64,000 bases of DNA from Natronohydrobacter thiooxidans (GCF_001884735.1 NZ_MJAP01000032.1:186001-250000); one strand, 5' to 3'; numbered from the stretch's first letter, positions 38,994 to 48,369 are shown. Program-made: numbers and translations. The notes: generated by a model not told the origin, from the letters alone.

Positions 38994-41447
38994 TCACACG
39001 ATATCGATATAGCCCACCAGAATCTCCAGATCACTCACACCCGCAAGGGTGATCCGGTCGCCGCCGCCGAAATCCAGCACGGTCCTTCCATTGGTCACGC
39101 TCCCGAATGCCCCGACCACCTCTTCGGCGCTCAGCCCCCCGCCCCAGAGGGCTTCGTCAAGCTGCAGCCGGTCATTCTCGGCGAAGGTGAAATCCTCGAT
39201 CAGCAGGCGCTCATGGCCGTGATTGAAGATGAATACATCCGCCCCCGGCCCGCCGCGCAGCGTGTCATCGCCGGGGCCCCCCGAGAGCACATCATCGCCG
39301 CGCCCGCCATGGATATAGTCATTGCCCGCCCCGCCGAAGATCGTGTCATTGTCATCCATGCCCCAGATCACGTCACCGCCATCGCCGCCGAAGATCAGGT
39401 CATCCCCCATGCCGCCATAGATCGTGTTCCTGCCGCCGCCGCCATAGATGGTGTCATTGCCGCGCCCGCCGCCGATCCGGTCATTGCCCGGCCCGCCGAT
39501 GATCAGATCATCGCCGCGCATGCCCCAGAGGCTGTTATTCCCGGCATTCCCGTAGATCGTGTCATTGCCGGTGCCGCCATAGATCGTGTCATTGCCGGTG
39601 CCCCCCACCAGCAGATCATCCCCCGCCCCGCCGCCGAAGCGGTTATTGCCCGAGATGCCGAAGATCGTGTCATTGCCGTCCTCGCCCCACATCCGGTCAT
39701 TGCCCGGCCCGCCGACGATCAGGTCATGACCCGCGCCGCCATAGATCGTGTCATGGCCGAAGCCGCCGAAAAGCGTGTCATTCCCGGCCCCGCCCCGGAT
39801 CAGATCGGGGCCATCGCCGCCATAGATATAGTCATGGCCATTCCCCCCGGTCAGCGTGTCGCGCCCGTCTCTGCCGATGATCCAGTTGCCCGGCACGGTC
39901 TCGGGCGCAGGTGGGGGCGGGGGCATGGGCATGAGTGGCGGTGCGGGCCAGAGATAGAGCGGCGAGCCGGGGGGCTGGGCGACAGCGGGGATCTCTTCCA
40001 GCACGATCAGCAGCGCATCCGGTCCGGTCAGCCCTTGGGGGAAGATGTCTTCGGCGCTGAGTGACCTGCCATCATGCGCGGTGATGGTGATCGTGACACC
40101 CCGATAGCTGAGGATGGCACCGCTCGCGCTGGGGGTGATCTGCAGTTGCGCCAGGCTGCGCAGCATCGGCAGGTCGGTCAGGTCGAGCCGGTCCTGACCG
40201 GCGCGGAAATCGGTGATCGTGACTGCGGTGCTGGTGGCGCGGATGACAAATGTATCGGCCCCCGCGCCCCCGGTCATGGTGCTGCGCCCCGGACCGGAGA
40301 CCAGAATATCATGCCCCCCGCCGCCGGTCAGCGTGTCATTGTCGCTGCCGGCGATCAGGATGTCATGGCCGCTGGTTCCGCTCAGCGCCTCGGGCAGGCT
40401 GTCCGAGGCGCGGCGCACCGTGCCCATGGACGCCAGATCGAGTGTGAAATGCGTGACGCCGACGGAGTTCTGCGCGCCGATCATGACGTTCAGCGTGGTG
40501 CCCTCGGTGAATGTGGTAACGGTCTGCGGCGTGTGCAGCCCGCCGCCCGCGCCATCGGCCCAGCTCTGCATATGGATCAGATGCCCGTCGGGCAGCAGGC
40601 GGAACATGCTGACGCCGTGATCCGTGCCAAGGGCAAAGACAAAGACATGATCGCCATGCTGGGCGACAGCCAGATCCTGCACATTGGCAAAACGCGTGCT
40701 GGCCGTGTCGATGAGATGCTGAACCGCCTCCAACCCGCCATCCGGGGTCAGCCGCAGCACGCTGATGGCGGATCCGGCCGATGAGGCCACGAGAATATAG
40801 GTCTGGCCCTGAAGCGTGACCATTTCCATCGCGCTGGGAGCGGCGATCCCCAGCCCGTTCTGCGCCCCCAGCGATCCGGTTTCGAGCCAGCTTCCGCTAT
40901 TGGTCTGACGATAGACGTACACCTGTTCGTCAAGCGCGCCGAGCGCAATCGTGTAGCTCTGCCCCGCCAGCGTGATCTGATAGACGGCGACGGTGTTGTC
41001 ATGCCAGTTGCCACCCGGCAGATGCCCGGTCGGCAGATCCGACAGTCTGGTCTGGCTGTAGAGCGCGCCCTCGGCACCCGCGAGATGCGCGGCTTCCATA
41101 TCGGTCATGCTGACATGGCGAATCGGGCCAAGACTGCCGTCGGCATTGAGCCTGACCCCGGTCATGGTATTGGCGGTCGCGCCGAAGAAAATGATGGTCT
41201 GGCCGTTGATCTCGGCATGCGCGATATCGAAGCCGGTGCGCAGCTGCAGATTGTCGGGGATCGCGAAACTGCCGGTCAGGGCAAGGGTGCCGCCCGCGCC
41301 GATCCGGTAGATAGAAATACCCCCGTAAGTTCCTGTTGTCACAGCCAGAAAACTGCCTTGCGCCGTCGTCACCAGCAGGCTGTCACTGATCCCCAGATCC
41401 AGAGCTTCCGTGCCGCTGGAATAGACGCCGCCCAGATTGAGCCACAT
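38994..41447 (-). CDS. RTX-repeat calcium-binding protein, probable type I secretion substrate
   Basis: An 817-residue acidic protein without a signal peptide. About 350 N-terminal residues form a beta-rich, probably propeller-like domain with repeats such as GGISIYRIGAGG. A short RTX block follows (near 355-395), then a Pro-rich hinge (MPMPPPPPAPETVP), then a long block of about 20 nonapeptides (GGxGxDxUx, for example GGTGNDTIYGG and GGAGNDYIHGG) at about 520-735. The C-terminus is a typical secretion end (DFTFAENDRLQLDEALW and an acidic tail). Such proteins leave by a type I exporter and bind Ca; no exporter is encoded here. Confidence 0.93.
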   Translation of the reverse strand: MWLNLGGVYSSGTEALDLGISDSLLVTTAQGSFLAVTTGTYGGISIYRIGAGGTLALTGSFAIPDNLQLRTGFDIAHAEINGQTIIFFGATANTMTGVRLNADGSLGPIRHVSMTDMEAAHLAGAEGALYSQTRLSDLPTGHLPGGNWHDNTVAVYQITLAGQSYTIALGALDEQVYVYRQTNSGSWLETGSLGAQNGLGIAAPSAMEMVTLQGQTYILVASSAGSAISVLRLTPDGGLEAVQHLIDTASTRFANVQDLAVAQHGDHVFVFALGTDHGVSMFRLLPDGHLIHMQSWADGAGGGLHTPQTVTTFTEGTTLNVMIGAQNSVGVTHFTLDLASMGTVRRASDSLPEALSGTSGHDILIAGSDNDTLTGGGGHDILVSGPGRSTMTGGAGADTFVIRATSTAVTITDFRAGQDRLDLTDLPMLRSLAQLQITPSASGAILSYRGVTITITAHDGRSLSAEDIFPQGLTGPDALLIVLEEIPAVAQPPGSPLYLWPAPPLMPMPPPPPAPETVPGNWIIGRDGRDTLTGGNGHDYIYGGDGPDLIRGGAGNDTLFGGFGHDTIYGGAGHDLIVGGPGNDRMWGEDGNDTIFGISGNNRFGGGAGDDLLVGGTGNDTIYGGTGNDTIYGNAGNNSLWGMRGDDLIIGGPGNDRIGGGRGNDTIYGGGGRNTIYGGMGDDLIFGGDGGDVIWGMDDNDTIFGGAGNDYIHGGRGDDVLSGGPGDDTLRGGPGADVFIFNHGHERLLIEDFTFAENDRLQLDEALWGGGLSAEEVVGAFGSVTNGRTVLDFGGGDRITLAGVSDLEILVGYIDIV

Positions 41448-41606
41448 AGCCGCACCCTGCCATTCACCCTGCAGTGATCATGCCCGCGCTGCGTTGCGAT
41501 GCGGCGGCGAGACTCTGGCAAAATCTGGGTGTTTGTCTCGAATGCGCGCGATCTGCGAGAGGGTTGATTAACTCTGGGTTAGAGCTTTCATGCTTCACTG
41601 GCGGGT

Positions 41607-42644
41607 ATGAACATGCACGCCTCCGCCCGGATATGCCGATATGGCCCGCAGATGCCCGCGACCCTGCCGGTCGCGCCGCCTCCGAACGCCGGGCGGGTCG
41701 TTGCCGTGATCACAACCCATAACCGGCTGGCGCAGTTACGCCGCACCATGGGGCGGCTGCTGGCGGAACCGGAGCAGTATCTGGCGGCGGTGGTGGTGGT
41801 GGATAACGCATCCGATGACGGGACAGCGGCGTTTCTGGCCAGCATCCCGGATCCGCGGCTGCATGTGCTGCGCCTGCCGCGCAATAGCGGCGGCGCGGGT
41901 GGTTTTGCCGCAGGGCTGGAGCATGCGCGCGCATGTTTCGACCCGGACTGGTATCTGATCATGGATGACGATGCCCGACCCATGCCGGATGCGCTGGCGC
42001 GGTTTCATGCCAGCGACCTGCGCGGATGGGATGCGGTGGCGGGCGCGGTTTATGATCCCTCGGGGCGGATCTGCGATATCAACCGCCCGACCCATGATCC
42101 CTTTGCCTCGCTCGCGAAATTCCTGCGCACGGCGCGCAAGGGGCGCGAAGGGTTCCATCTGGGGCCGGATCACTATGCCGGGGGGGTGCCGGTGGCGATT
42201 GACGGGGCGTCTTTCGTCGGGCTGTTCCTGTCGCGGCGCGGGCTGGCGCTGGGCGGGCTGCCGGACGCGCGGCTTTTTGTCTACGGCGATGATGCGCTGC
42301 AGACCTTGCGTCTGTCGCGGGCGGGGGGCCGGATCGTCTTTCTGCCGCAGGTGCGCTTCGAACATGACCAGGCTGCCGCAGGCGCCGGGCAGGGGGACAG
42401 GCCGGTCTGGAAGGTCTATTATCAGCATCGCAATGCGCTGATCCTCTATCATCATGCGGCTGGCTGGCTGTTCTGGCCGATCTGTCTGGTGGTGATCCCG
42501 GTCTGGGCCTTGCGGATGCGCGCTTATCCGGGCCAGCGCCGACGGTTTCTGGCGCTTTTTCTGCGCGGGGTCTGGCATGGGCTGCGCGGCCGGACCGGCA
42601 CCGCGCATGAGACGGTTCTGAAATGGGCGGGGTCTTTGACCTGA
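41607..42644 (+). CDS. Glycosyltransferase family 2 protein
   Basis: A 345-residue glycosyltransferase. The nucleotide-sugar motifs are VVAVITTHNRLAQLRRTMG, VVVVDNASDDGT and MDDDARPMPDALARF (DxD-like). The C-terminal half has FEHDQAAAGAG and QHRNALILYHHAAGW with a hydrophobic helix. It resembles GT2 enzymes of polysaccharide loci. It is divergent from the RTX gene and sits at the left edge of the capsule-type island. The acceptor is unknown. Confidence 0.88.
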   Translation: MNMHASARICRYGPQMPATLPVAPPPNAGRVVAVITTHNRLAQLRRTMGRLLAEPEQYLAAVVVVDNASDDGTAAFLASIPDPRLHVLRLPRNSGGAGGFAAGLEHARACFDPDWYLIMDDDARPMPDALARFHASDLRGWDAVAGAVYDPSGRICDINRPTHDPFASLAKFLRTARKGREGFHLGPDHYAGGVPVAIDGASFVGLFLSRRGLALGGLPDARLFVYGDDALQTLRLSRAGGRIVFLPQVRFEHDQAAAGAGQGDRPVWKVYYQHRNALILYHHAAGWLFWPICLVVIPVWALRMRAYPGQRRRFLALFLRGVWHGLRGRTGTAHETVLKWAGSLT

Positions 42645-42762
42645 TCTGCGGGCAGGGCCTTTGCTGATCACAAAACCCTGTGCAAAACGCTGCTTCGGGA
42701 CCGGGATGAGGGCAGCGTGGGGGCATTACCTGCCTTGCAGCGCTGCGCCGCACGGTGCGGTC

Positions 42763-42836
42763 AGAAGCGCCCGCTCACGGCCCGCCCGCCCGCCCCGATG
42801 CCATTCGCGGGCGCTGCCCGGCATGGCCGGGCGGGG
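42763..42836. repeat. Hairpin repeat family 1, copy A
   Basis: About 74 bases with GCGCCCGC/GCGGGCGC and GCCCGGC/GCCGGGC stems, also found at 51140-51212 with a few differences. With the following repeat it fills most of the 411-base gap between the GT2 and KpsM genes. No gene is supported there. Confidence 0.75.
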
Positions 42837-42901
42837 CGTGTTGCCGTGCTCTGCGCGGCCCTTTTGGCCCCCGCCGCGCGCGCTGGAGGGCTTTTCGACC
42901 A

Positions 42902-42991
42902 GCTTGGGCAGGCTACGCCGCAGGCGCTGTTGACGGGGGACGGGCCTTGCGGCCCGTGGCCTTTGGCGAGAGTATTTCGGGCAAGATGAAG
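42902..42991. repeat. Hairpin repeat family 2, copy A
   Basis: About 90 bases containing ACGGGCC-TTGC-GGCCCGT and the block GGCCTTTGGCGAGAGTATTT, matched at 48278-48369. The two copies flank the KpsMET/glycosyltransferase/sulfotransferase genes in direct orientation. Confidence 0.82.
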
Positions 42992-43055
42992 CTGGGCGAG
43001 ATGACGTCTTGGGGACGTGAAAGCGGGCTGTGGCGCGGGCTGATCGGGAAGGGCG

Positions 43056-43847
43056 CTATTTCTGCCGCGCCAGCAGGTCGCGGTGATAGAGATGCATCAG
43101 CATGATCCCGAGCACCAGAGGCACGAGGCACCACAGTCCGATATAGACCAGCGAGACATAATCGGGCCGGTAGACCGGGTAGAAGGCGGCGCGCATCAAC
43201 CCGGTGAGATGCAGCAGCGGATTGAACCAGAGCACGCTTTGCGCCGCGCGCGGCATATCCTCGAACAAGAGAATCACGCCCGAGATCAGGAACAGCGGCG
43301 CGGTCAGGATCGTCCAGATCTGTTGCCAGATCTCGAAACGGTGAAACAGGTAGCAGTTGAGCATGCCCAGGGACAGGCCGAGCGCCGCGCCCAGGCCCCA
43401 GGCGAGCAGCAGGAGCGGCCAGTTGATGAAGCTCTGCACCCCGTCATAGAGGATAATGCCTGCGAGGATCACCACGGCGACCCCTGTCACCACCAGCGTA
43501 TTGAGCGCGAATCGGGCCAGCACCGCGTCGATCCAGACCACGCGCGGATAAAGCAGCAGGCTGCGCGAATAGCCCAGCGCATGGCCGGTCGAGGCGCCGA
43601 GCACGGTGAATTGCCGCACGATGAGGAAGCCGGTGGCCTTGAACAGCAGGAAAGACGTGCCGAGCGCCGGGGTTTTCTGAAGCAGGGCAAAGGCATAGGC
43701 CAGCATCACGATCACCCCCAGCGGGTGCAGCAGCGCCCAGAGATAGCCGCCCGGCGTGCGCCCGTAGCGGCTGGCCATTTCGCGCAGCATCAGCGCTGTG
43801 ACCGACCGCAAGGCCGTCCTGCGCCAGGGGAGGGTCTGGTCTGACAT
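43056..43847 (-). CDS. Capsule-type polysaccharide ABC transporter permease (KpsM-like)
   Basis: A 263-residue ABC-2 permease with about six membrane helices. The N-terminal amphipathic region (RTALRSVTALMLREMASRYG) and GGYLWALLHPLGVIVMLAYA are typical of KpsM/Wzm exporters, as is the C-terminal LVLGIMLMHLYHRDL. With the KpsT-like ATPase and the KpsE-like protein it would export a lipid-linked capsule or exopolysaccharide. It is divergent from the KpsE-like gene. ATG 43847 is supported by AGGAG ten bases upstream. Confidence 0.88.
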   Translation of the reverse strand: MSDQTLPWRRTALRSVTALMLREMASRYGRTPGGYLWALLHPLGVIVMLAYAFALLQKTPALGTSFLLFKATGFLIVRQFTVLGASTGHALGYSRSLLLYPRVVWIDAVLARFALNTLVVTGVAVVILAGIILYDGVQSFINWPLLLLAWGLGAALGLSLGMLNCYLFHRFEIWQQIWTILTAPLFLISGVILLFEDMPRAAQSVLWFNPLLHLTGLMRAAFYPVYRPDYVSLVYIGLWCLVPLVLGIMLMHLYHRDLLARQK

Positions 43848-43951
43848 CGGGTGATTTCTCCTGTCATGCTTACCCTGTCTTAACCTGGATTTGCTAGCCA
43901 AGGCTTAACGCCACCGGATGCGCCCGCATCCCCCGCGAGAAAGGCCGTCGC

Positions 43952-45208
43952 ATGTCCGCAGTTCTGTCCGAGCGCCCCCAGCGTCAGCTCCCCGCGCGGC
44001 CCGCGCCGGAGGGCGGCAAGCCTGCGCGCCTGCGCGACTGGACCGGGCCCACACCGCAGCAGGCGGCAGCCTATATCGCGCCGCCCGTTATTCCCGTTCG
44101 TACCAGCCATGGAAACCGCGCGCTGATGTGGTCCTTCCTGCTCGTGGTGCTGCTGCCCTGCCTGCTGGCGGGGGCCTATCTGTTTCTGGTGGCCGAGGAT
44201 CGCTATGCCTCGCAGGCCGGATTCACCATCCGGCAGGAAGAGGGGGGGGCGGCCTCTGACCTGCTGGGCGGCATGTCCCAGCTTCTGGGCGGCAGCAGTG
44301 GTGGCCATGCCGATCTGCTGTTTGAATATCTGCGCAGTCAGGATCTGGTGCTGCGGCTGGATGCGCGTTTCGGGCTGCGCGCGCATTATGCCCTGCATCA
44401 TGCGCGCGACCCGCTGTTTTCGCTGCCGCCCGAGGGGACGGTCGATCAGTTGACCCGTTATTGGAGCCAGGTGCTGCGCGTCGCCTTTGACCGCAATACC
44501 GGACTGCTGCTCTTGGAGATTCGCGCCAATGACCCGGAATTTGCCCGGATGCTGGCGCAGGCCGTGGTCGAGGAAAGCGAGCGCATGATCAACCAGCTGA
44601 ACGCGCAGGCCCGGCGCGACCGGATGCAGATGGCCAGCGCCGATCTGGGGCTGGCAGAGGCGCGGCTGCGCGCCGCGCGCGAGGCGCTGGCCGTCTTCCG
44701 CGCCAGCACGCAGATGGTTGATCCCGATGCCGATATTCAGGGGCGGATGGGGGTGCTGAACAATCTGCAGCAGCAATTGGCGCAAGGTCTGGTCGAGCAT
44801 GATCTGCTGGCCATGATCACTGATCCCAGTGACCCGCGCCTGCGTCAGGCGCAGCGCCGGATCGAGGTGGTGCGCGCCCGCATCACTGAGGAGCGCCAGA
44901 CCTTCGCGCAGGAAGATGCCACTGTGGCAGAGACGGATTACCCGCGCCTGATCGCGCGCTATGAAAGCCTGCGCGCCGATCAGGAAATGGCCGAACAGGG
45001 CTATGCGGCGGCGATCCGGGCGCATGATATGGCGCGCTCGCAGGCTGAACGCCAGAGCCTGTATCTGGCGCTGTTCATCCCGCCCACGCTCTCGGAGGAA
45101 CCGGGCCATCCGCGCCGCGCGCTTCTGCTGGGGCTGACGGCGCTGTTTGCGGTGCTGATCTGGGCCTTTGGCGCGCTGGCCTGGCAATCGCTGCGCGACC
45201 GGAACTGA
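43952..45208 (+). CDS. Capsule polysaccharide export inner-membrane protein (KpsE-like)
   Basis: A 418-residue protein. A Pro-rich N-terminus precedes a membrane helix (ALMWSFLLVVLLPCLLAGAY), a long periplasmic coiled-coil region (ADLGLAEARLRAAREALAVF and IEVVRARITEERQTFAQEDA) and a second C-terminal helix. This matches the KpsE/Wza-partner export family. It lies 13 bases before the KpsT-like gene. AAAGG precedes the ATG. Confidence 0.87.
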   Translation: MSAVLSERPQRQLPARPAPEGGKPARLRDWTGPTPQQAAAYIAPPVIPVRTSHGNRALMWSFLLVVLLPCLLAGAYLFLVAEDRYASQAGFTIRQEEGGAASDLLGGMSQLLGGSSGGHADLLFEYLRSQDLVLRLDARFGLRAHYALHHARDPLFSLPPEGTVDQLTRYWSQVLRVAFDRNTGLLLLEIRANDPEFARMLAQAVVEESERMINQLNAQARRDRMQMASADLGLAEARLRAAREALAVFRASTQMVDPDADIQGRMGVLNNLQQQLAQGLVEHDLLAMITDPSDPRLRQAQRRIEVVRARITEERQTFAQEDATVAETDYPRLIARYESLRADQEMAEQGYAAAIRAHDMARSQAERQSLYLALFIPPTLSEEPGHPRRALLLGLTALFAVLIWAFGALAWQSLRDRN

Positions 45209-45221
45209 GGGGCGGGGCGCG

Positions 45222-45893
45222 ATGCAGGCGATCCTGAGTTTTGACAATCTGGTCAAGGGGTTCTGGGTCGATGGCACCTGGCGCCCGGTGATCCGCGGGC
45301 TCACGCTTTCGCTGCCACGGGGCCGGGCGCTGGCGCTTCTGGGGCGCAACGGGGCGGGTAAGACCACGCTGATGGATCTGGTCGCGGGCAATCTGCGCCC
45401 CGATCAGGGCCGGATCCTGCGCGGCGGCGAGGTGTCGTTTCCGGTGGGGTTTTCTGCCGGGTTTCACCGCGATCTGAGCGGGGCGCAGAATATCCGGTTT
45501 CTGGCGCGGGTCTACGGTGTCGACCCCGACGCGCTGGTCGAGTTCGTTGCGGATTTCGCCGAATTGGGGGCGCAGTTTCATCATCCCTTGCGCACCTATT
45601 CGGCGGGAATGCGGGCGCGGCTGGGCTTCGGGGCCTCGATGGGGCTGCCCTTTGATCTTTATCTGATCGACGAGGCGACCTCGGTCGGGGATGCGCGGTT
45701 CAAGCAAAAGAGCAAGGCGCTGTTTCGCGCGCGGATGAAACATGCCAGCGGGATCATGGTCAGCCATAATATGCAGGAATTGCGCAGGTTCTGCGATGCG
45801 GGGCTGGTGCTGCATGAGGGGCAGCTGTGGTTTTTCGACTGTATCGAGGATGCCATCGCGCTGCATCAGGACCTGACCCATGCCGCCCCGTGA
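45222..45893 (+). CDS. Polysaccharide ABC transporter ATP-binding protein (KpsT-like)
   Basis: A 223-residue ABC ATPase. Walker A GRNGAGKTT, the KpsT-type VGFSAGFHRDLSGAQNIRFLARVYG, signature YSAGMRARLGFG, Walker B YLIDEAT and MVSHNMQEL are intact. It energises the KpsM-like permease encoded nearby. It follows the KpsE-like gene closely and precedes the glycosyltransferase by 13 bases, so the three form an operon. Confidence 0.92.
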   Translation: MQAILSFDNLVKGFWVDGTWRPVIRGLTLSLPRGRALALLGRNGAGKTTLMDLVAGNLRPDQGRILRGGEVSFPVGFSAGFHRDLSGAQNIRFLARVYGVDPDALVEFVADFAELGAQFHHPLRTYSAGMRARLGFGASMGLPFDLYLIDEATSVGDARFKQKSKALFRARMKHASGIMVSHNMQELRRFCDAGLVLHEGQLWFFDCIEDAIALHQDLTHAAP

Positions 45894-45906
45894 GCCCGGA
45901 AAGCCG

Positions 45907-47499
45907 ATGAGATTGCTGCATTATTACTGGGCCGATCCCGAAGACCGGGCGCTGCGCGGTGGCGGGGTGCGGATCTATCTGCGCGCGCTTCTGGCTGCGC
46001 AGCGGGCACTTCCCGGCTGGGAGGTGCACAGTCTGGCTGCGGGGCTGGCGCATGACCTGCGCCAAGGGGCGCCGCGCTGGCGCAAGCGGCGTGCGGGGCA
46101 TTACGAGATCGTCAATTCCGCCTGTCTGGCGCCCGCGCATACCGGTTTCGGCGCGCGCGCAGAGCTGTGCGATGATGCGACAGAGGCGGTGTTTGCGGAT
46201 TTTCTGCGCCAGTCCGGCCCCTATGATCTGGTGCATTTTCACAGCCTCGAAGGGCTGCCCGCCGGGGTGCTGGCGCAGGCGCGGCGCATGCCCGGCACGC
46301 GGGTGGTGCTGAGCCTGCATAATTACCACGCATTCTGCCCGCAGGTGAATCTCTGGCAGGGAGAGGCGCGGCATTGCGTGGATTTCGACGCGGGCCGCGC
46401 CTGTGTCACCTGCCTGCCGGTCATTCCGAATGCGCGGCTGCTGCGGCGCATCTACGGGCTGGAAACGCTGCTGGAGGGGCTTGGCATGGGGCCGGGCACG
46501 GGGATTTTTCGGCGGATCTGGCAGAAGCTGATGCGGCGTGGCTGGCAGATGGTGAAGCGCCTGCGGCGTCGTCCCGCGATGATTGCGCCCCCTGAGGGGC
46601 ATACGGCGGTGCGCTTCCGCGCGCGCCGCGAGCGGATGGTCGCGCTGATCAATACCCAATGCGACCGGGTGCTGGCGGTGTCCGCGCGCACGCAGGCGCT
46701 GGCGCTGGGCTTTGGCTTGCGCGAGGTCCGGATCTGCCGGATCGGCACGGAACATGCGGCGCATTGGGCCCGAACCCGCCCGCGCCCCCCCGCGCCCGAA
46801 GGCCCGCTGCATCTGGCCTATCTGGGCTATATGCGGCGCGACAAAGGGTTCGATTTCCTGCTGGAGGCGCTGGAGCGGCTGCCGCGGGAGCACGCAGCCC
46901 GGCTGCATCTGACACTGGCGGCGCGCGCCGGAACGCCTGCGCAGATGGCGCGCATCGCGGCGCTGCGCCCGCATCTGGCGGGGCTGGACTGGCAGGATGG
47001 TTATGCGCGCGGCGATCTGGACAGGGTGCTGGCGGGGGTGGATTACGGGATCGTGCCGCCGCTCTGGGAAGATAACCTGCCGCAGGTCGCGCTGGAAATG
47101 CATTGCCGGCATATTCCGATCCTGACCTCCGACCGGGGCGGCGCGCGGGAACTGGCGGGCACATCCGATCTGACATTTCCCGCGGGCGACAGGCAGGCTT
47201 TTGCGGCGCTGATCGCGCGGCTGCTGCGCGGCGCGGTCGATCTGCGCGCCTATTGGGCGCGCGCGCGGGTGCCGCGCGATATGTCCGCCCATGCCCGCGC
47301 GCTCTGCGACATTTATGCCGGGATCACGAGGGATGACCATGAAAGCCTTGATCCATATCGGAATTCCGAAATCCGGCACCTCGTCGATCCAGGCCTTTCT
47401 GGGGCTGAACCGCGCGGCGCTGGCGGCGCAGGGGGTGCTTTATGCGCCCTTCAACCCGGAATTCGGCAGCCAGTTCGAATTCGCCGTGACCGCGCTTGA
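45907..47499 (+). CDS. Glycosyltransferase (GT4-like) with overlapping 3' extension
   Basis: A 530-residue GT-B-type enzyme of the polysaccharide operon. The N-terminal domain has YDLVHFHSLEGLPAGVLAQ and SLHNYHAFCPQ. The C-terminal domain has LAYLGYMRRDKGFDFLLEAL and the nucleotide-sugar site ALEMHCRHIPILTSDRGGAREL. The last 54 or so codons (from DDHESLDPYRN, about 47333 on) lie inside the next gene in another frame and look like an accidental read-through; an ancestral stop was probably lost by a frameshift near 47333-47340, where an ATGA overlap would be expected. Start ATG 45907 (MRLLHYYW) is chosen over 45880. Confidence 0.85.
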   Translation: MRLLHYYWADPEDRALRGGGVRIYLRALLAAQRALPGWEVHSLAAGLAHDLRQGAPRWRKRRAGHYEIVNSACLAPAHTGFGARAELCDDATEAVFADFLRQSGPYDLVHFHSLEGLPAGVLAQARRMPGTRVVLSLHNYHAFCPQVNLWQGEARHCVDFDAGRACVTCLPVIPNARLLRRIYGLETLLEGLGMGPGTGIFRRIWQKLMRRGWQMVKRLRRRPAMIAPPEGHTAVRFRARRERMVALINTQCDRVLAVSARTQALALGFGLREVRICRIGTEHAAHWARTRPRPPAPEGPLHLAYLGYMRRDKGFDFLLEALERLPREHAARLHLTLAARAGTPAQMARIAALRPHLAGLDWQDGYARGDLDRVLAGVDYGIVPPLWEDNLPQVALEMHCRHIPILTSDRGGARELAGTSDLTFPAGDRQAFAALIARLLRGAVDLRAYWARARVPRDMSAHARALCDIYAGITRDDHESLDPYRNSEIRHLVDPGLSGAEPRGAGGAGGALCALQPGIRQPVRIRRDRA

Positions 47500-48262
47500 G
47501 GTTTGCGGGGCGCGTATCGGGCCGGAACTGGAGCGCCGCCGCCTGGGATTTGCCAGCCCGGCGGATCAGCGCGCCTATGTCGCGGGGTATCGCGCCTATC
47601 TGGATCGGGTGCTGGCAGGGTCCGATGCGGCGCATTTCATCGGGTCGAGCGAGCATATCCATGCCTGGCTGGTGACGCCCGAGAGGATCGCGGCGCTGGA
47701 CCGGTTCTTATGCGCCCGGTTCAGCGAGGTGCGCTATCTTCTCTATCTGCGCCCGCAGGATGAGTTGATCCTGTCGAGCTATTCCGAAGCCGTGCGACGC
47801 GGCGCGGGAGAGGATTTCCGGGCCTATCTGGCGCGGCATATGCGCCTGAGCCACTGGTCGCGGCTGAAACTCTGGCATCGGGTGATCGGCCGGGCGCGGC
47901 TGCATCTGCGCCTGACCAGCCGCGACGCGCTGGTGGCGGGGGATTTGCTGAGCGATTTCTGCGATGTGGCGGGGATCGACGCGCGCGGGCTGCTGCACCC
48001 GCCACGGGTGAATGAAGCGCTGAGCGCGGGTGAAATCGCGCTGCGGCGGCGGCTGAACCGTGTCCTGCCGGTGCTGGGGCGGGACGGGCGGTTGCATCCG
48101 GTCTATCAGATCGCGCTGCGGCGACTGCGCCCGCTGATCCGGGGGCAGGGGGGGCGGCTGGGGCTGAGCGCGCAGGAGCGGGCCGAGATTCTGGCGCGCA
48201 ATCAGGCGGATAACGAGAAGATCCGAAAGCGGTATTTTCCAGAGCGGGAGGGGTTGTTTTAG
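47339..48262 (+). CDS. Sulfotransferase-like protein
   Basis: A 307-residue protein starting MKALIHIGIPKSGTSSIQAF. The stretch GIPKSGTSSIQ is the 5'-phosphosulfate loop of PAPS-dependent sulfotransferases. Further on is FIGSSEHIHAWLV and the 3'-phosphate-type region LYLRPQDELILSSYSEAV. In a polysaccharide operon it suggests that the exported polymer is sulfated. Start ATG 47339 (another in frame at 47333) is supported by a GAGGG site. Its 5' end overlaps the glycosyltransferase by about 160 bases in a different frame. Confidence 0.82.
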   Translation: MKALIHIGIPKSGTSSIQAFLGLNRAALAAQGVLYAPFNPEFGSQFEFAVTALEVCGARIGPELERRRLGFASPADQRAYVAGYRAYLDRVLAGSDAAHFIGSSEHIHAWLVTPERIAALDRFLCARFSEVRYLLYLRPQDELILSSYSEAVRRGAGEDFRAYLARHMRLSHWSRLKLWHRVIGRARLHLRLTSRDALVAGDLLSDFCDVAGIDARGLLHPPRVNEALSAGEIALRRRLNRVLPVLGRDGRLHPVYQIALRRLRPLIRGQGGRLGLSAQERAEILARNQADNEKIRKRYFPEREGLF

Positions 48263-48277
48263 AGTGCGTTCCGACCC

Positions 48278-48369
48278 GCTTGGGCAGGCTGTGCCGCAGG
48301 CGTTGTTGGCGGGGGGACGGGCCTTGCGGCCCGTGGCCTTTGGCGAGAGTATTTTTCGGCAAGATGAAG
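48278..48369. repeat. Hairpin repeat family 2, copy B
   Basis: About 92 bases matching 42902-42991, with the same ACGGGCC-TTGC-GGCCCGT hairpin and TTTGGCGAGAGTATTT block. It follows the sulfotransferase-like gene. Confidence 0.82.

Noticed and set aside
39200-39900. Short regularly spaced DNA repeats resembling a CRISPR array
   Set aside because: They encode the RTX nonapeptides on the minus strand with 27-base periodicity, and the copies vary in codon-wise fashion.
42661-43105. Several overlapping 90-116-codon frames in the gap before the KpsM-like gene
   Set aside because: They lie across the hairpin repeats in all frames, are Pro/Arg-rich and have no recognisable domain.
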